Shown: piece by piece, positions 33,006 through 44,801 of the stretch | How positions within the stretch are numbered: the first letter of the stretch is position 1 | Layout: each line of letters begins with the position of its first letter | DNA from: Otatea glauca | Lineage: Eukaryota; Streptophyta; Magnoliopsida; Poales; Poaceae | Assembly (NCBI GenBank): GCA_036346275.1 | Contig: CM070730.1 | Coordinates: 41,958,918 to 42,022,917, forward strand | Direction: 5' to 3' | Length of the DNA: 64,000 bases | Made by a program: the position numbers and the translations under genes | Notes under the pieces: generated by a model | Databases searched by the model: none | Told to the model about the DNA's origin: nothing | The model's input: the letters and a program-made list of their open reading frames with translations, nothing else

Positions 33006-33450
33006 TGTAACATCCTACCAATCCAATTCAAATAAGAAATCAAGTCAATATTTAAACCAAATTTTAAACCTTGCTTTTCTGAGAAGCCTGTATAGATGAC
33101 ACAAGTGCACAAATGAAGTCGATTCTTCAAAGAAACTACAGACTAATTATGAAACATTCTTTTCATAAAAAGGTTCAACAAACAACTACTATACATGAGA
33201 TTTATTTTGTACTCAGATCTATCAGGCATCAAACTGCTCCCAGAATGTCAATAAGAACAATCTTCTCATAGTAGTTCAAGTCAAAAATATTCCATGCATT
33301 GTCTGATGGTTCCCATCCAAGTCAGTAGATAAGCACGCATCATATATTTCATTCTCTTCTGCAAAATGGAGGTAGTAGTAGATTTGTCATCTAAAATACT
33401 ATCATGATATTTATAATTTTTCCTAATAAATTCTTGTAAAAACTAATGGC
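33006..33450. other. Unassigned DNA downstream of the Harbinger pseudogene
   Basis: AT-rich, no convincing frame, no terminal inverted repeat recognised. Probably the 3' flank of the transposase gene inside a decayed PIF/Harbinger element. Confidence 0.35.
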
Positions 33451-33451
33451 A

Positions 33452-34398
33452 TCATTCTTGTGCCATCAAAGCCGTAGCAATAGCATCATGGAATGCACCC
33501 ATATCACTGTCATCCATTGTGTTGATATATCCCCATCAACATAATCATCATTTGTTTCGGGCCCATCATAATCTACATCACCCAAAGCACTATCTCTAAT
33601 AAAGTTATGTAGAGCTATACACGCAATTATTATTTCCTTTTGCTTTTCCATATTATAGCTTAGCACATCCAAAAGAATACGCCATTTCATCTTAAGAACA
33701 CCGAAACAACATTCAATAACATTCTGAAGGGATGAGTGAGCATGATTGAACATCTCTTTCATGCCAGTTTGTTGACCGCCTTGACGGAATTCGGGTACAT
33801 GGTACCTTTGGCCCTTGTAGGGAGCTGGAAAACCCTTTCGGTTTGGATAACCTGAATCGATAAGGTAGTATTTTCCTGCAAAGAAAATGACACTTTGCTA
33901 AATGTCGGCATAGCACGAATAATTATGAAAGCTACAACCAAAATGATGTACCTTCAGGAGGATGTGCAAAATAGTCTTTGTAGTTGACCAAAGCATCCAT
34001 AAATACACGTGTGTCATGGGCAAATCCATGCCATCCAGCCACAACAAATGTGAACCTCATGTCAAAATCACAAACGGCCATGACATTCTGACTAGTATAA
34101 CCATGTCGATTTATATAGATAGGTTTTTTACTTAAAGGCACAATAACAGGTATATGTGTCCCAGCTATAGCACCTATGCAATTCTTGAAGTGAGGCCAAA
34201 ATCTAGGATCTCTAAGAGGTTCATACGTTCCAAAATATCATTGAACTTCCTACTGACAGTTTCTCTAGAATGGCAAAAGCGATTTTAAACTTGACTATTA
34301 GATTGAGGTGATCCATATGTCCATCAAAACATTGCCGAGGCTTCTTTAGAACTCATCTCACTAGTTGATTTCAATCCATATTTGTGGACCAACATTTC
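33452..34398 (-). pseudogene. PIF/Harbinger transposase (DDE superfamily), truncated at the N-terminus
   Basis: Minus-strand pieces read GAIAGTHIPV (about 34150-34180), YINRHGYTSQNVMAVCDFDM and GWHGFAHDTRVF, then across a likely 76-bp GT-AG intron (33876-33951) YYLIDSGYPNRKGFPAPYKG, then NVIECCFGVLKMKWRIL, and a tail ending MAQE and stop. This is the domain order of plant PIF/Harbinger nucleases. The first catalytic Asp is replaced by Ala (codon at 34163-34165), upstream frames carry stops, and a frameshift lies near 33530. The N-terminal part is cut by the LTR starting at 34399. It cannot be active. Confidence 0.85.
33876..33951 (-). other. Probable intron in the Harbinger transposase pseudogene
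   Basis: The minus strand has GAAG/GTACATC at the donor and TTTCTTTGCAG/GA at the acceptor. Removing it joins PPEG to KYYLIDSG in frame, matching the conserved order of this family. Confidence 0.6.
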
Positions 34399-37300
34399 TG
34401 TAATATCCCAAAATTTTCAAAATAGGAAAAATAAAAAATTTAAATTTAAAAATGGAATTTAATAAAAAATTTAAATGAAATAAAGATTTTTATTTTAAAT
34501 ATCATCCTTTTCTTCATTGTCTTGTATTTTAACCTAAAAGAAAAGAATAATTTGCTATATTAAAAATTTTCATCTGAAATAAACGAACTATGAAAATGAG
34601 TTTGAAATATCATCTTGTTTTGAATTTCCATCTTCTCTGGAATTTTCTTGAATTTTTGGTTCTTAAGAAAATCCTTTATCTTCAGTGATTTCGTTTCCTC
34701 TTCACTGTAAAACAAAAATCCTTTAATAAATAAAATCTGAAAAAATTTATATAAATCCCAAATCATCATAAGTTCATCTCCAAAAACTTTTAAAGCAAGG
34801 TGAAATCTTTTATAGCTAAAAAGAAATCAAAGATAGAATTAAATTAAATACAATCTTGTCAATGTCAGAATTTTATAAAAATAAATATAACTGATAATCA
34901 CCTTAAATTTTTATGGTAATCCCAAATAAATATTATTATTACCCAGGAAAAGTTTCACATAAAATAATGTTCATTTGTTATATGAAAAAAATAAAAATCA
35001 GAAAATAGAATTGTAAAGAAGCTGTCTTCTCAGAATTACTGTAATTTTTCTGTAGAATATTTTAAGGCCAAAATTTTTCTATATATCAATCCTTATCCCA
35101 GGACTTCGGTAAAAAAGTTTCAATAATTTTCATTGCGATTTGATAGCCAATTTAATGTAGACCATACGCTGTCCAAAAGTCACTTCTCCCTTATCTCTTT
35201 TTCCCTTCCACTTACATGTGGGCTCGATCAGCAGCCGTGCCCTGCCTCTTCTTCAGCAAGCCAGTCAATTCAGCCATTTACTGCCGTGCGTGTCTCCTGG
35301 AACCCAGCTTGCCCTGTCTACTCCCTTTGGTCAGCATCGCCTTACCTCTCCGTGCGACGGCAGCACTGTGGCGCCATCCCTCTTCAATGGCACGCCATGC
35401 CCTACTTCCCTAGCTCGGCCATGCTTTTGACTCCGAATTTCCCGGTTGCCATCGTTATTCACCGAGCCAATGTGCGGCGTCATAACTCAAGCGCGATCAA
35501 AGCTTGTAGCGGCCACCTTCACCAGCTATAAATGAAACTGAGCTCTCCATAGCAACCACATACGCCATGAAATGCCCTGCCCAACCTCAAAGAGCATCGC
35601 CAGCCACTGATTTTTCGCCATAGCCGAAGATCAATAGGTCTTCAGTTCAAATCCCAGCTCTGCCTTTTTGCCTTATTTTATTTATCTCCTTATATCTTTT
35701 GATAGGAAGGTCCAAATGAGGTAAATTAAGTTTCAAAATTTGAGTTAGGCTATAAGGATTCAGAATATGCAGCAAAATTTACATGTTCACTGCAATTTAA
35801 ATCATTTGAATCAAGTTTGTTTAAAGCCTCTTTTATGTGCGTTGTTGCAATTATAAAAAATCATAGCTCCAAAAATCAAGAAATAATTCCCACATATTCC
35901 TGAGGTCATAAATGTTCCATTTTTGCAAAAACATTTACGATTGAGCTCAGTTTGAATTAAAAAGTAAACATAGAAAGCCTCTCTTGCATAGAATATTGAA
36001 TAGTCAAAATATGGACCAAATGAACTCAAATCTTTGCCAAACCAGTTTTGTTGCACTCCTCAGGTCACAAGGATCCTAAATGTATAAAAATATTTAAGTT
36101 TTACCATAGTGAGCATCAAATGTTAAATGATTGAATTTTCAATACTTGCATAATCCGAAAAGTAATAACCTTCGCAAACAAACTTCAAATTTGACAAAAC
36201 TAAATCTTAGGACCTTAAAAAGTGACACCCTTGCTGGATATGCAAAAATATTTCATGTTTATGCAATGTTAAATTAAGTCCCCATCAGACTTTAATGATC
36301 ATTTATATGAAAAACATCTTAGATAAAAGCGAAATATCACGGAACCAACTTTAAAACACTCTTTGGGACCTCCCCTGCTAAAACCTAAAAAATGGTTAGA
36401 TTATCTTATAAGGTGCAGTTGCAAACTTAAAACGGAAACTGAACCGTTATCGCATAGACTTTAGAAACACTTAATCCTTTTCGGCGGCCCGCAAAATATC
36501 ATGTCTAAATGCAAATTTTAGGAAGATTAGTCTAGAAACACCTTGTAGGATATGGGCTATCATATTCTGGAAAAATATTTAATTTACAACTTGCTTTGCA
36601 TCTGAATCCTGCAAATGCAATAACCCTAAGTGTTATGGTCATCTACAACCCATTATATGAATAGTTGAGCTTAAGAAACCTTTAACTAAAGTACTGGTGT
36701 CGCAAGAATCATTATATAACCATATAGATGCAGCCAGTAGCCTTATTTTGTAGACCCCAACATGTATAAACCACCTTGCATGCAAAACACATAGGGCTAA
36801 GTATTAGTCATACGCTACACCTTACAAATCTGATTCCTTATAACGTAAATTTAATACCACATATGCTCTTTCAGCAATGAATAAAATATTTCGTCTAAAT
36901 ACTAAAATTTATAAAATCAACTTAGAAATTCTCTTCAAAGTAAAGACTACCCCATTCTGAAGAAATAATCTCATTTCATCATGCTTTAATTATAAATCCT
37001 GTTAGCAAAATAAATCTAAGTATTATGATCTCTGAAATCCATAATATGGATAAATGAACTTAATAATAACTAAGAAGTCAATAATTAAGATATTTGTATC
37101 ACCAGAAACTTCTCCAAAACCATGAAAATAAAACCTGTGGCCTAAAATCTAACAAACCTAACATATGCGAAACTACTTCTCATGCAAATCATTTAAGGTC
37201 GAATACTATTCATGCATATCACACTATGTAATGACTAATGTTTAATTCCATTAACCCAAATAATTTAAGCATCTTCAATTCGATGTTATAATACAAGAAT

Positions 37301-38462
37301 ATATAATTTTAGCCTCTCAAATTCGCAAAATAAGAATAGATAATCTATTTAAGGAACCGTATCATCGCTTAACCTACAAGCTGTTAACAATGTATAAATA
37401 TGTATATTTAAATAATCGACTAAAACACAAGTATATAAAATCATACGACCTTAACCCTAAACCACACCAGTTTTCTATTGTGAGTATTTTATTGGTTTTC
37501 TATCTGATTTCTTTTTGCCCTTATCGAAGTTCATTATTTGCTATATTTCCATTGAATGACGTGTAAAACCCGACTTCACTAACTCAGTCGTCAACAACGT
37601 CAGCTACGACCACGACTTCACCGTAAACAACAATTAAGCAAGGCAAGCACCCCCTTTGATCATATTGATCCCGGTATTTAATTTTTCTTTTGTTTAACAA
37701 ACTATTTCATGCGTACGCTTATTTTCTGTAAATTCGCTATTTTGTGGTATTGGTAGATATACCTGTTATCTTATGGAACTTCCTTAATAAGTATTTGACA
37801 TGTGAACCTTTATAACTATAGAATAGGGCTAGACAATACATGATGTCAACTTGGATATATGTGATTACATATTAACCATGCTTAGCCATACTTTATTAGC
37901 AACGATGTAGATGATCAGATTGAAATTGTTTCCTGAGAATTTAAAAAGGTTGGATATGACACTGATGGTTACTGGTATTTTGGATTAAAAAACCAAAATA
38001 AAACTATGGTTTTGACGCAGGTGATTATTAGCAATAGCCGGTTGTGCAGATGGAATTGCACGTAGTGCAGGGGGAGATTATCGCCCGTGTCGGATTAAGG
38101 ATCGAACGTAGTGTTGCATGATTCAAGGGAAATACGTACAACTACAAGTGCTGGTATGGGACAGCCTTAACCTATTAAGTTACGTAGATTTAGCTTTGCA
38201 CTTTGGTAGGCCGAAGTAGTAAGGGCATACCCGTAATGGTGTTGCTCGTAGGTGCTCCATTCACAGAGGTGTTGGGGCCAAAGCATTCCAATACAACGGT
38301 GGACGCCTTGCCACAGGGAGAGTTTCGATGGGGCACCATCGGTTCAGGATCCCTGAAACTATGGCAAGGGTTTTTCATCACTGTAGCTAGTGCAAAGTTA
38401 GGTCTATGTAATGTAACGGTTTTGTCATGACTCTCTGCGGCACACCAAAGAAAGTGTTCTAA
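34399..38462 (+). repeat. Family-D long LTR, plus orientation, 3' end missing
   Basis: Begins TGTAATATCCCAAAATTTT, the start motif of the long LTR families here read in the opposite direction. A GC-rich stretch (35150-35560) leads to a plus-strand TATA box at 35527-35533. Blocks complementary to the family-A/LARD LTRs appear at 37640-37660 and 38000-38460, including the CCGACACGGGCGAT stem arm and hairpin IV. It ends abruptly where a Sirevirus RT fragment begins (about 38463). It interrupts the Harbinger transposase at its left edge. Confidence 0.7.
35527..35533 (+). promoter_or_regulatory. TATA box of the family-D LTR
   Basis: CAGCTATAAATGAAAC at the end of the GC-rich stretch, the same relative position as in the minus-strand relatives. 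Confidence 0.5.
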
Positions 38463-38985
38463 TATCGATTTGGTTGTAATGTCATAGGAACTAAGTAGGT
38501 TTTCAAGAACAAGCAAAGTGAGGATGGAGTGGTCATAAGGCATAAGGCTAGGCTAGTTGCTCAGGACTTATCTCAGGTTGAGGGTCTTGACTTTAAGGAG
38601 ACCTTTGCCCCTATAGCTAGACTAGAGGCTATTAGGATCATACTTGCATTTTCGGCATCCAAGGGCTTCAAGCTATTTTATATGGATGTCAAAAGTGTGT
38701 TCTTCAATGGCTATATTAAGGAAGAGGTAAATACGGTAACCTCTAGGATTCGAGAACTCTAAGTACCCAAACCATGTCCGTAAGCTTTCCAAGGCTTTGT
38801 ATGGACTTAAGTAGGCCCTAGAGTATGGTATGAGAGGCTTAAGTCCTACCTTCTTAGTCTTACTTTTGAGATGGGTCAGGTAGACAAGACCTTGTTCGTT
38901 AGACACGCAGACTCGAAGTTTCTCCTTATCCAGATCTATGTGGATGACATTATCTTTGGTTGCTCCTCACATGCACTTATCGTCA
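38463..38985 (+). pseudogene. Sirevirus reverse transcriptase fragment
   Basis: The plus-strand frame reads VFKNKQSEDGVVIRHKARLV, then EGLDFKETFAPIARLEAIR and MDVKSVFFNGYIKEEV, and further frames reach IYVDD near 38935-38950. It matches the RT of the Sirevirus at 42835-51528, from the first fingers motif to just past the active site. A tryptophan codon is replaced by a stop and frameshifts follow. It lacks the rest of pol and is fused on the left to an unrelated LTR. Confidence 0.85.
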
Positions 38986-38989
38986 AATC

Positions 38990-39473
38990 CCCACAAGCAA
39001 GCATAGGGTGAAGATTTGGGTTTTGACCTGGTTTTGGTGCAACCTTTGGTAAACTTGAAAAAACTTAGAACTTTGATGTCAATCCTTGTGATTGAAGGTT
39101 GGAATAGGTTCTTGACATCCATAGGAAGGTGCATACAATGTTTCACAGATTTTTGATCAGTCAATCAAAGGATAAATCGATTTTTATTTTTGAACTTGCG
39201 CTGATTTTACTGTTCATATGCATGTTGTTAATGTTCAATGATACTATAGGGGTACTGTAGCACGGTAGTGCTGATTTTACTATTCATTCCACCACTACCA
39301 CCAGTTTTACTATGGCAGTACCGCACCAGAGGTGAATTTCTCATCAAATTCATTTTTTCGCATTTCTTTGACCTAGAGTGGTTTTGGTTGGTTTCGTTGG
39401 GGAAAATTTTGTTTGGATAAATTTTATTTGGCTCCTATTCACCCCACCCCCTAGTCACCTTTCCAGTCCTTCA
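38990..39473 (+). repeat. Copia-type LTR fragment (3' end)
   Basis: Contains GTACTGTAGCACGG-like segments resembling 31360-31480 of the 3.3-kb solo LTR and ends CCTATTCACCCCACCCC, then CCTTCA at 39473. It directly follows the RT fragment, so RNase H and the 5' part of the LTR were deleted. Confidence 0.6.
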
Positions 39474-42264
39474 GTAGACTCTTCTTCAAGTGATGATGTT
39501 GTTGAGGCAAGGGTGAGTACATAAAGCACTCAACAAGTTGTGCACAGAATGCAAACTAGTATAACTATATGCAAGCCTTATTCCAAATGAATGGCTATCA
39601 TAGTTATTTTGCAATAAAGTAGCATTTACAATAAAATGTTAAAAATAGATTGAAATGGTAGTAAATCAAATAACAATTATAAATAACTTTCAGATATTTG
39701 TCAAGAATTAACTGGCATACAGCCTAAACCAAGCTCCAATATTTTCAATGGCACACAGCCTTCCTTTTCAAGTTCCATTTTATAAAATCTAACCCTTGGC
39801 TGAAATTCCCGAGCATTGTTCATGACTGGGGACACGACTATCCGAATAGATTACACTCTACAGAGGTTATACACTTTACCCACAAGATATGATAAAGCTT
39901 ATACTGCCATGCAATGACACATACCCATCGATGTGTGGCTAAGAAGATCGTAACAAAACCTTTCATAAACTCTATCTGAATATAGACCCTCCCGATAAGC
40001 CTGAACTCATTATTCCTTCCCTCACACAGAGCAGAAGAATAAGAGGGACTTATCGTTGGACTAGGAACAATCCTTGTTCAAGATGTGAGGCCACTGCACA
40101 CACACCCTCCTCTAACCGCACACAAAGTTTGGTCTTCCACCTAAGGCACCATATATCAAGACTCAGTAACTTACTGAGTTAGGTCTAGCCCATAACAGAC
40201 ATGTGGTTGTATGATTAGCCCAGTTCAATGGCTTGCAAGGTTAAGTCCTTAATTGACAAAGGCAAGGCTTCCAATAACTCATAATAATTATCTTACTTTC
40301 ACTCACACATTTATATACCAACCTAATGCCACACAGGCCCACCACGACACATAGCCTCTTGCCACTTGCCCTAGTCTAAATCATTTACCACCCCAGTTGA
40401 TTATTGTGCAACAGATGCCATCAACAACTCAACATCATTGTGTGACAACACATGACACATCCGTTCATAAACATGTTCCATATTCCATTAGTCAAATTGA
40501 ATTTGTACATTCAAAAGACATCAATTATACGTGGCAAGGCTAAGCAAACTAAGCACGATGTAACCAACCCACATTGGCATCTATTAGCTACCAACTAATA
40601 ATTGTCAATCAAAGGGTGATAAATAATTATGACGTACAAATGAAAAGGTAGGTATAATCTAATTGGGTTGAATATCTAGGTCCCAAATTAATTGAAAATA
40701 ATTCTAAACATAAAATAACATGCAATAGTTTAAAACAATATAGTATTTGCAAAAACTGGGTTCAACATGATCAAAGCACAACTTTCCTTGGAATAAGTCT
40801 TATTCTTGATGTGAACCTTGAGCTTGAGTCAACAATTCACCCTCGAACGCTACGAGCACTTCAACATCTACACGAATCAGAGAGAAACGCCAAATAAAGA
40901 CAAATTAGAGAGAAAAAACTCCAAAAATCACATAAATCATACATTAATAGATCTTGAATTTACAAATTTTTAGAAACTTGAATATCCTGAATCGGAGCTC
41001 GTATGAAGAAGAACAGGCTTTGAAAAGATTCAAATAAAAAAAATACAGAAAAAGATAAATCCCAAATTTCCCTAATTATTTTTCTAAAGAAAACTTAATT
41101 TATGACATTAGGCTGACGTAAGATTGAATTAAAGATTTTGGTGAATTATTTTTAAAGAAAAACAACCTACAAATACTAACATGTAGGCCCCACATGTTAG
41201 CCCTGCTGACATCGACATGACGTCACCCAGACATGAGTTAGCACCGGGTCTTGCCACGCCAGCGGCCATGCATCCCCAACCAAGTCCTCCACATTACCTG
41301 CCCACATGTCATTCCCGCATCATGGCCACGTTGGCTCACCGTGGCACTGGGCCCTATATCGCCAGCAACCAAGGAGACCATGAACATTGAGCTTACGACG
41401 AGGTGAACTTGATGACCTGAACCAAATCCTTACCGGAGACCTGGAAAGATGGTGGCAAAGCTCAATGTGGCGACAGCTTGAACCCTACGGCGACATGGTG
41501 CTCCAGCAACCTTTCAACCAAACTAGCGCACGCAACAGATAGATCAGGACCAGGCGAACATGATAAGACCAACCTCTTCCCACAAGGACCACTAACGGTG
41601 GTGAATCAATGGTTTCCCCCTTGTGGAGGCACTCCGACAAATCCTCAGATCCCGGCGTGACAATGACAAATCTTGGTGAATTGACCTAGGGCTCAAATTC
41701 CTTGGGTTCTAGTGACCATGGTGCGCACCTTATAAAGCTACAGGAGTCCCCGACGTAGCCGGCATGGAGGCAGAGTCCATGGTGGACATAGTGGCGATGT
41801 GGACTCTGGCTCGGTGACAGAGATGACCCGTTGAAAGGCAGGTCCCACCTGGCAACTGCACACGGCGCGAGGGGGCCGAGTGGGCAACACAGTGTGGATA
41901 AACTGGCCAACAAGTAATGGCCAGGCGCGGAAATAGGCCGAAGCAATGGATTTCAGCCTAGAAGCCGAAATCCTATTTTTCCAAAACATTTCTGATTTAA
42001 AATAAATTTAGAAAAGCAAATGGTTTCAAATAAATAGCAAAAATACTTAAAATGTAAAAAGATTCCCTAAAATATTTTGAGACTTGTAGAACTCAAATAA
42101 AATATTTTTGAAAAAAGTTTATGTAAACTTTGCACACATTTAAATATTATTTTCAATAGGCCTAATTCAAAAATATTTTTTAAATCCAAATAAATTCTCA
42201 AAAATTCAAAAAAATCATATATGGCAATATAGAATCATTAAAAGACAAAATTTGGGATGTTACA
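39474..42264 (-). repeat. Family-B LTR, copy 1, left end truncated
   Basis: Matches the LTR at 54566-62240 from about its 330th base onward (GGCAAGGGTGAGTAC...CAACAAGTTGTGCACA) and ends GGGATGTTACA at 42264. It has the structured block at 39817-39936. A GC-rich region (41200-41960) has the TATA-like CTTTATAAGG on the minus strand near 41731. No purine tract adjoins its right edge, so it is probably not the partner LTR of 54566-62240. Confidence 0.75.
39817..39936. other. Structured LTR block, family-B copy 1
   Basis: TGTTC (39817-39821) with GGACA (39830-39834); CTATCCGAATAG (39838-39849, one mismatch); CTCT/AGAG (39856-39865); ACACAT (39917-39922) with ATGTGT (39931-39936). Confidence 0.55.
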
Positions 42265-42834
42265 GGTGGATCAGAGAGGCATGGGATGTGGGCTTGCGTG
42301 TGGTGCCGAGTACATGCACGTGGGTTTTCGGTTGAGCCAGGTCAGGGCATGGGTTCGCAAAAGCTTCACCATGGTAGGGTGCGGTAGGGGCATTGTGGTG
42401 GTGTGTGGGTGAGCACCGCATAGGCGTGGCAGCTGAGGCTGGGTGCACGTGGTGCGATAGCGTGCACCGAGCGAGTCACGTGCGTGCTATGCATAGCTTG
42501 AGCATGAGGAGAGGGGAGGGGGCAAAGAGGTGGATGACCGGTGGGCCAAAGGGGTGAAGGGCCCAGACAGCAGAGGGCCAAAGGAGGGTTTGCTACTAGT
42601 GAGTTCGACTTGGGGGCGGGCCCATCGGGGAGTGAGATAAGAAAGGAGGAAAATGAAAATTAAAGTTATGCTTTTGGATAGATAAGGTTTCCCGACTGAA
42701 ATGAGCTATCAAAAGAGGCCTAAAATTTTCAAAAAAAATTGGTAGAGTTCTGAGGCGATTTTCAAACTTCCTCAAAAATTTCAAATCATGATCACACATG
42801 TGGTATTTTATAAAATTCTGACAATGCTACTATC
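42265..42834 (-). repeat. Family-C LTR, left part
   Basis: GC-rich (42265-42600), then AT-rich DNA that continues on the far side of the Sirevirus at 51529. Together the parts look like the right portion of another minus-strand long LTR ending GGTTGTTACA at 51993. The left edge is not found. Short minus-strand frames here are compositional. Confidence 0.5.
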
Positions 42835-42929
42835 TGAAGGACCATGTGGAGGTTCATCCTTGCTTGTGATGAGTATTTGACTTTATATGATCTAGGATAG
42901 CTTAGATTTGAGTTTGTATTTAAATGTGA

Positions 42930-43412
42930 TCTTCATGTGTTGGCCGGACCAAATTTTTATGATCTTCATGTGTTGGCCGGACCAAATTTTTGTGATCTTC
43001 ATGTATGCCGGACCAAATTTTTATGATCTTCATGTGTATGACGGACCAAATTTTTATGATCTTCATATGTTGGCCGGACCAAATTTTTGTGATCTTCATG
43101 TGTATGCCGGACCAAAATTTTATGATCTTCATGTGTATGACGGACCAAATTTTTATGATCTTCATGTGTTGGCGGACCAAATTTTTGTGATCTTCATGTG
43201 TTGGCGGACCAAATTTTTTGATCTTCATGTGTTGGCGGACCAAATTTTTGTGATCTTCATGTGTTGGCGGACCAAATTTCGATGGTTCTCATGTGTACTA
43301 CGGACCAAATCGCGATGGGTCTCATGTGTACTACGGACCAAATCGTGATGGGTCTCATGTGTACTACGGACCAAATCGCGATGGTTCTCACGTGTACTAC
43401 GGACCAATTTTC
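42930..43412. repeat. 33-bp tandem array in Sirevirus LTR 1
   Basis: About 15 units of 31-33 bp: GATCTTCATGTGTTGGC followed by CGGACCAAATTTTT, then a variant class with GGGTCTCATGTGTACTACGG. LTR 2 holds the same array with one or two more units. The reading frames through it on both strands come from repeat periodicity. Confidence 0.95.
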
Positions 43413-43745
43413 CAGCGTGCAGTAATATGCATTTTTAGGGTCTTCCTGTGATCGAAAAATTATGTGCTCTACATGAAAGTTGTAGATAATTTCGAAACAC
43501 AACTTTTTCATGTTGACAAGTTTTTCATTTGAGCAACATAAAAAATCATATAAAATCGGGAAGGTTAACAGAGATTCTCACGTGTACTACGGACCAATTT
43601 TTCAGCGTGCAGTAATATGCATTTTTGAGGGTCTTCCTGTACTCGAAAAATTATGTGTTCTACATGAAAGTTGTAGATAATTTCGAAACACAACTTTTTC
43701 ATGTTGACAAGATTTTCAGTAAAACAACATATAAAATCATAACAA
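43386..43745. repeat. Tandem duplication of about 190 bp after the array
   Basis: CACGTGTACTACGGACCAAT and the downstream CATGAAAGTTGTAGATAATT occur twice in a row. It is also present in LTR 2, so it predates the insertion. Confidence 0.8.
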
Positions 43746-44062
43746 ATTGAGAAGATCCAGCTGTGTTGAAAACAGCTTGTCTGCATTGGGTAGAAATGCT
43801 TTGGTCCGTTTTTTGTCTTTTCTAACCCCAAATCGTGATCGAATTGTTGTGATGGGTTCATGGTGGAACCAAGAAGGGATTTCTTGTCTTTGTGAATGTA
43901 GGACTTCATTTGGTGGTCATGGTGAGGCGAAGGGAGGCTGGAACTAGGCATGGGATGGCCGGAGGTTCAAGTTGGCCGGAAGTTCGCCGGAAGATGGCCG
44001 GAGATGAAGTCGGTGCAGTTCCAAGAGACAAGAGATTAGTGGAGAAGCTAGCTTATCACTAC

Positions 44063-44215
44063 TCTGATCGTGTGAGAGTTGAGCGTCAGAGAGACACTCG
44101 AGTCCAGTCTTCTTCTGTGGCTGGTACTTTGAGGTGTCGTATGGTTCAGTATTGGGTTCCTAAGTCTTCACTCTATCCCGATCTTGAGTCATCTTTCTCT
44201 CTTGTGTCTTGATCA
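44063..44215 (+). other. Gag/protease linker remnant after the LTR deletion
   Basis: Short interior stretch between the truncated LTR and the protease frame; it reads in frame with neither for long. The deletion junction lies at or next to 44062. Confidence 0.5.
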
Positions 44216-44801
44216 GGTTAAATCGGATGGGAAGGGCGATGTTTGGATTGTTGACTCCGGTTGTTCTCGTCATATGACCGGAGATTCTCGTTGGTTCTCT
44301 TCCCTAGTCCGAGCCCCCGGTGATGAGTTAATCACTTTTGGGGATGCATCTTCAGGTAGAGTCATTGCTAAAGGTACCATCTGTATTAACCAAAATTTCA
44401 TTCTTAAAGATGTTGCCTTAGTAAGTAAGCTGCAATACAATCTGCTCTCTGTTTCTCAGCTTATCGATGACTCTTTCGAGGTAAGCTTCAAGAGTAATGC
44501 CTGTAGAATCCTTGATTCATCAGGAGGGTTAGTTTGCGGGATTTCTAGGTTTGGGAGAGTCTTTCGTGCTGATTTTTCTGGTTCTTCTGGAGACTCTCTT
44601 CGATGTTTGATTGCTTCTGAGTCCCGTGATCTCTCCTTCTGGCATAGGAGACTTGGTCACATTGGTTTTGATCATTTGACCCGAGTTAGCAGCCACGATC
44701 TCATTCGGGGTTTGCCCAAACTCAAGATGGTCAAAAACTTAGTTTGCTCTCCTTGTCGACATGGCAAGATGGTTACTGCTTCTCATCCTCCGATTCAGTA
44801 G
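44184..44801 (+). pseudogene. Sirevirus aspartic protease and integrase leader domain
   Basis: A 205-residue frame. The protease motif DSGCSRHMTG lies at 44252-44281, preceded by a lysine/glycine-rich stretch. FGDASSGRV and LKDVALV follow, as in copia proteases. The C-terminal part carries FWHRRLGHIGFDHL (44638-44680) and CSPCRHGKM, the pre-integrase zinc-binding region. DSGCSRHMTG is characteristic of Sireviruses. The frame ends with a stop at 44799-44801 just before the integrase core. The start at 44184 is simply the first ATG; Gag is missing upstream. Confidence 0.88.

Larger units (their letters stand above)
42835..44062 (+). repeat. 5' LTR of the Sirevirus, 3' half deleted
   Basis: Matches LTR 2 up to the shared CTAGCTTATCACTAC (44062 here, 50501 there) and then diverges into interior sequence. 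The lost part (about 1 kb) includes the TATA box found at 50705-50714 in LTR 2. Confidence 0.88.

Noticed and set aside
35133..35531. A 132-residue plus-strand frame
   Set aside because: Lies in the GC-rich U3 of the family-D LTR just upstream of the TATA box; no recognisable domain.
35640..35670. tRNA-like B box (AGTTCAAATCCCAGC)
   Set aside because: No A box or cloverleaf can be formed around it; chance match.
42920..43412. CRISPR-like spacing of repeats
   Set aside because: Units abut without unique spacers, and the context is a plant retrotransposon LTR.
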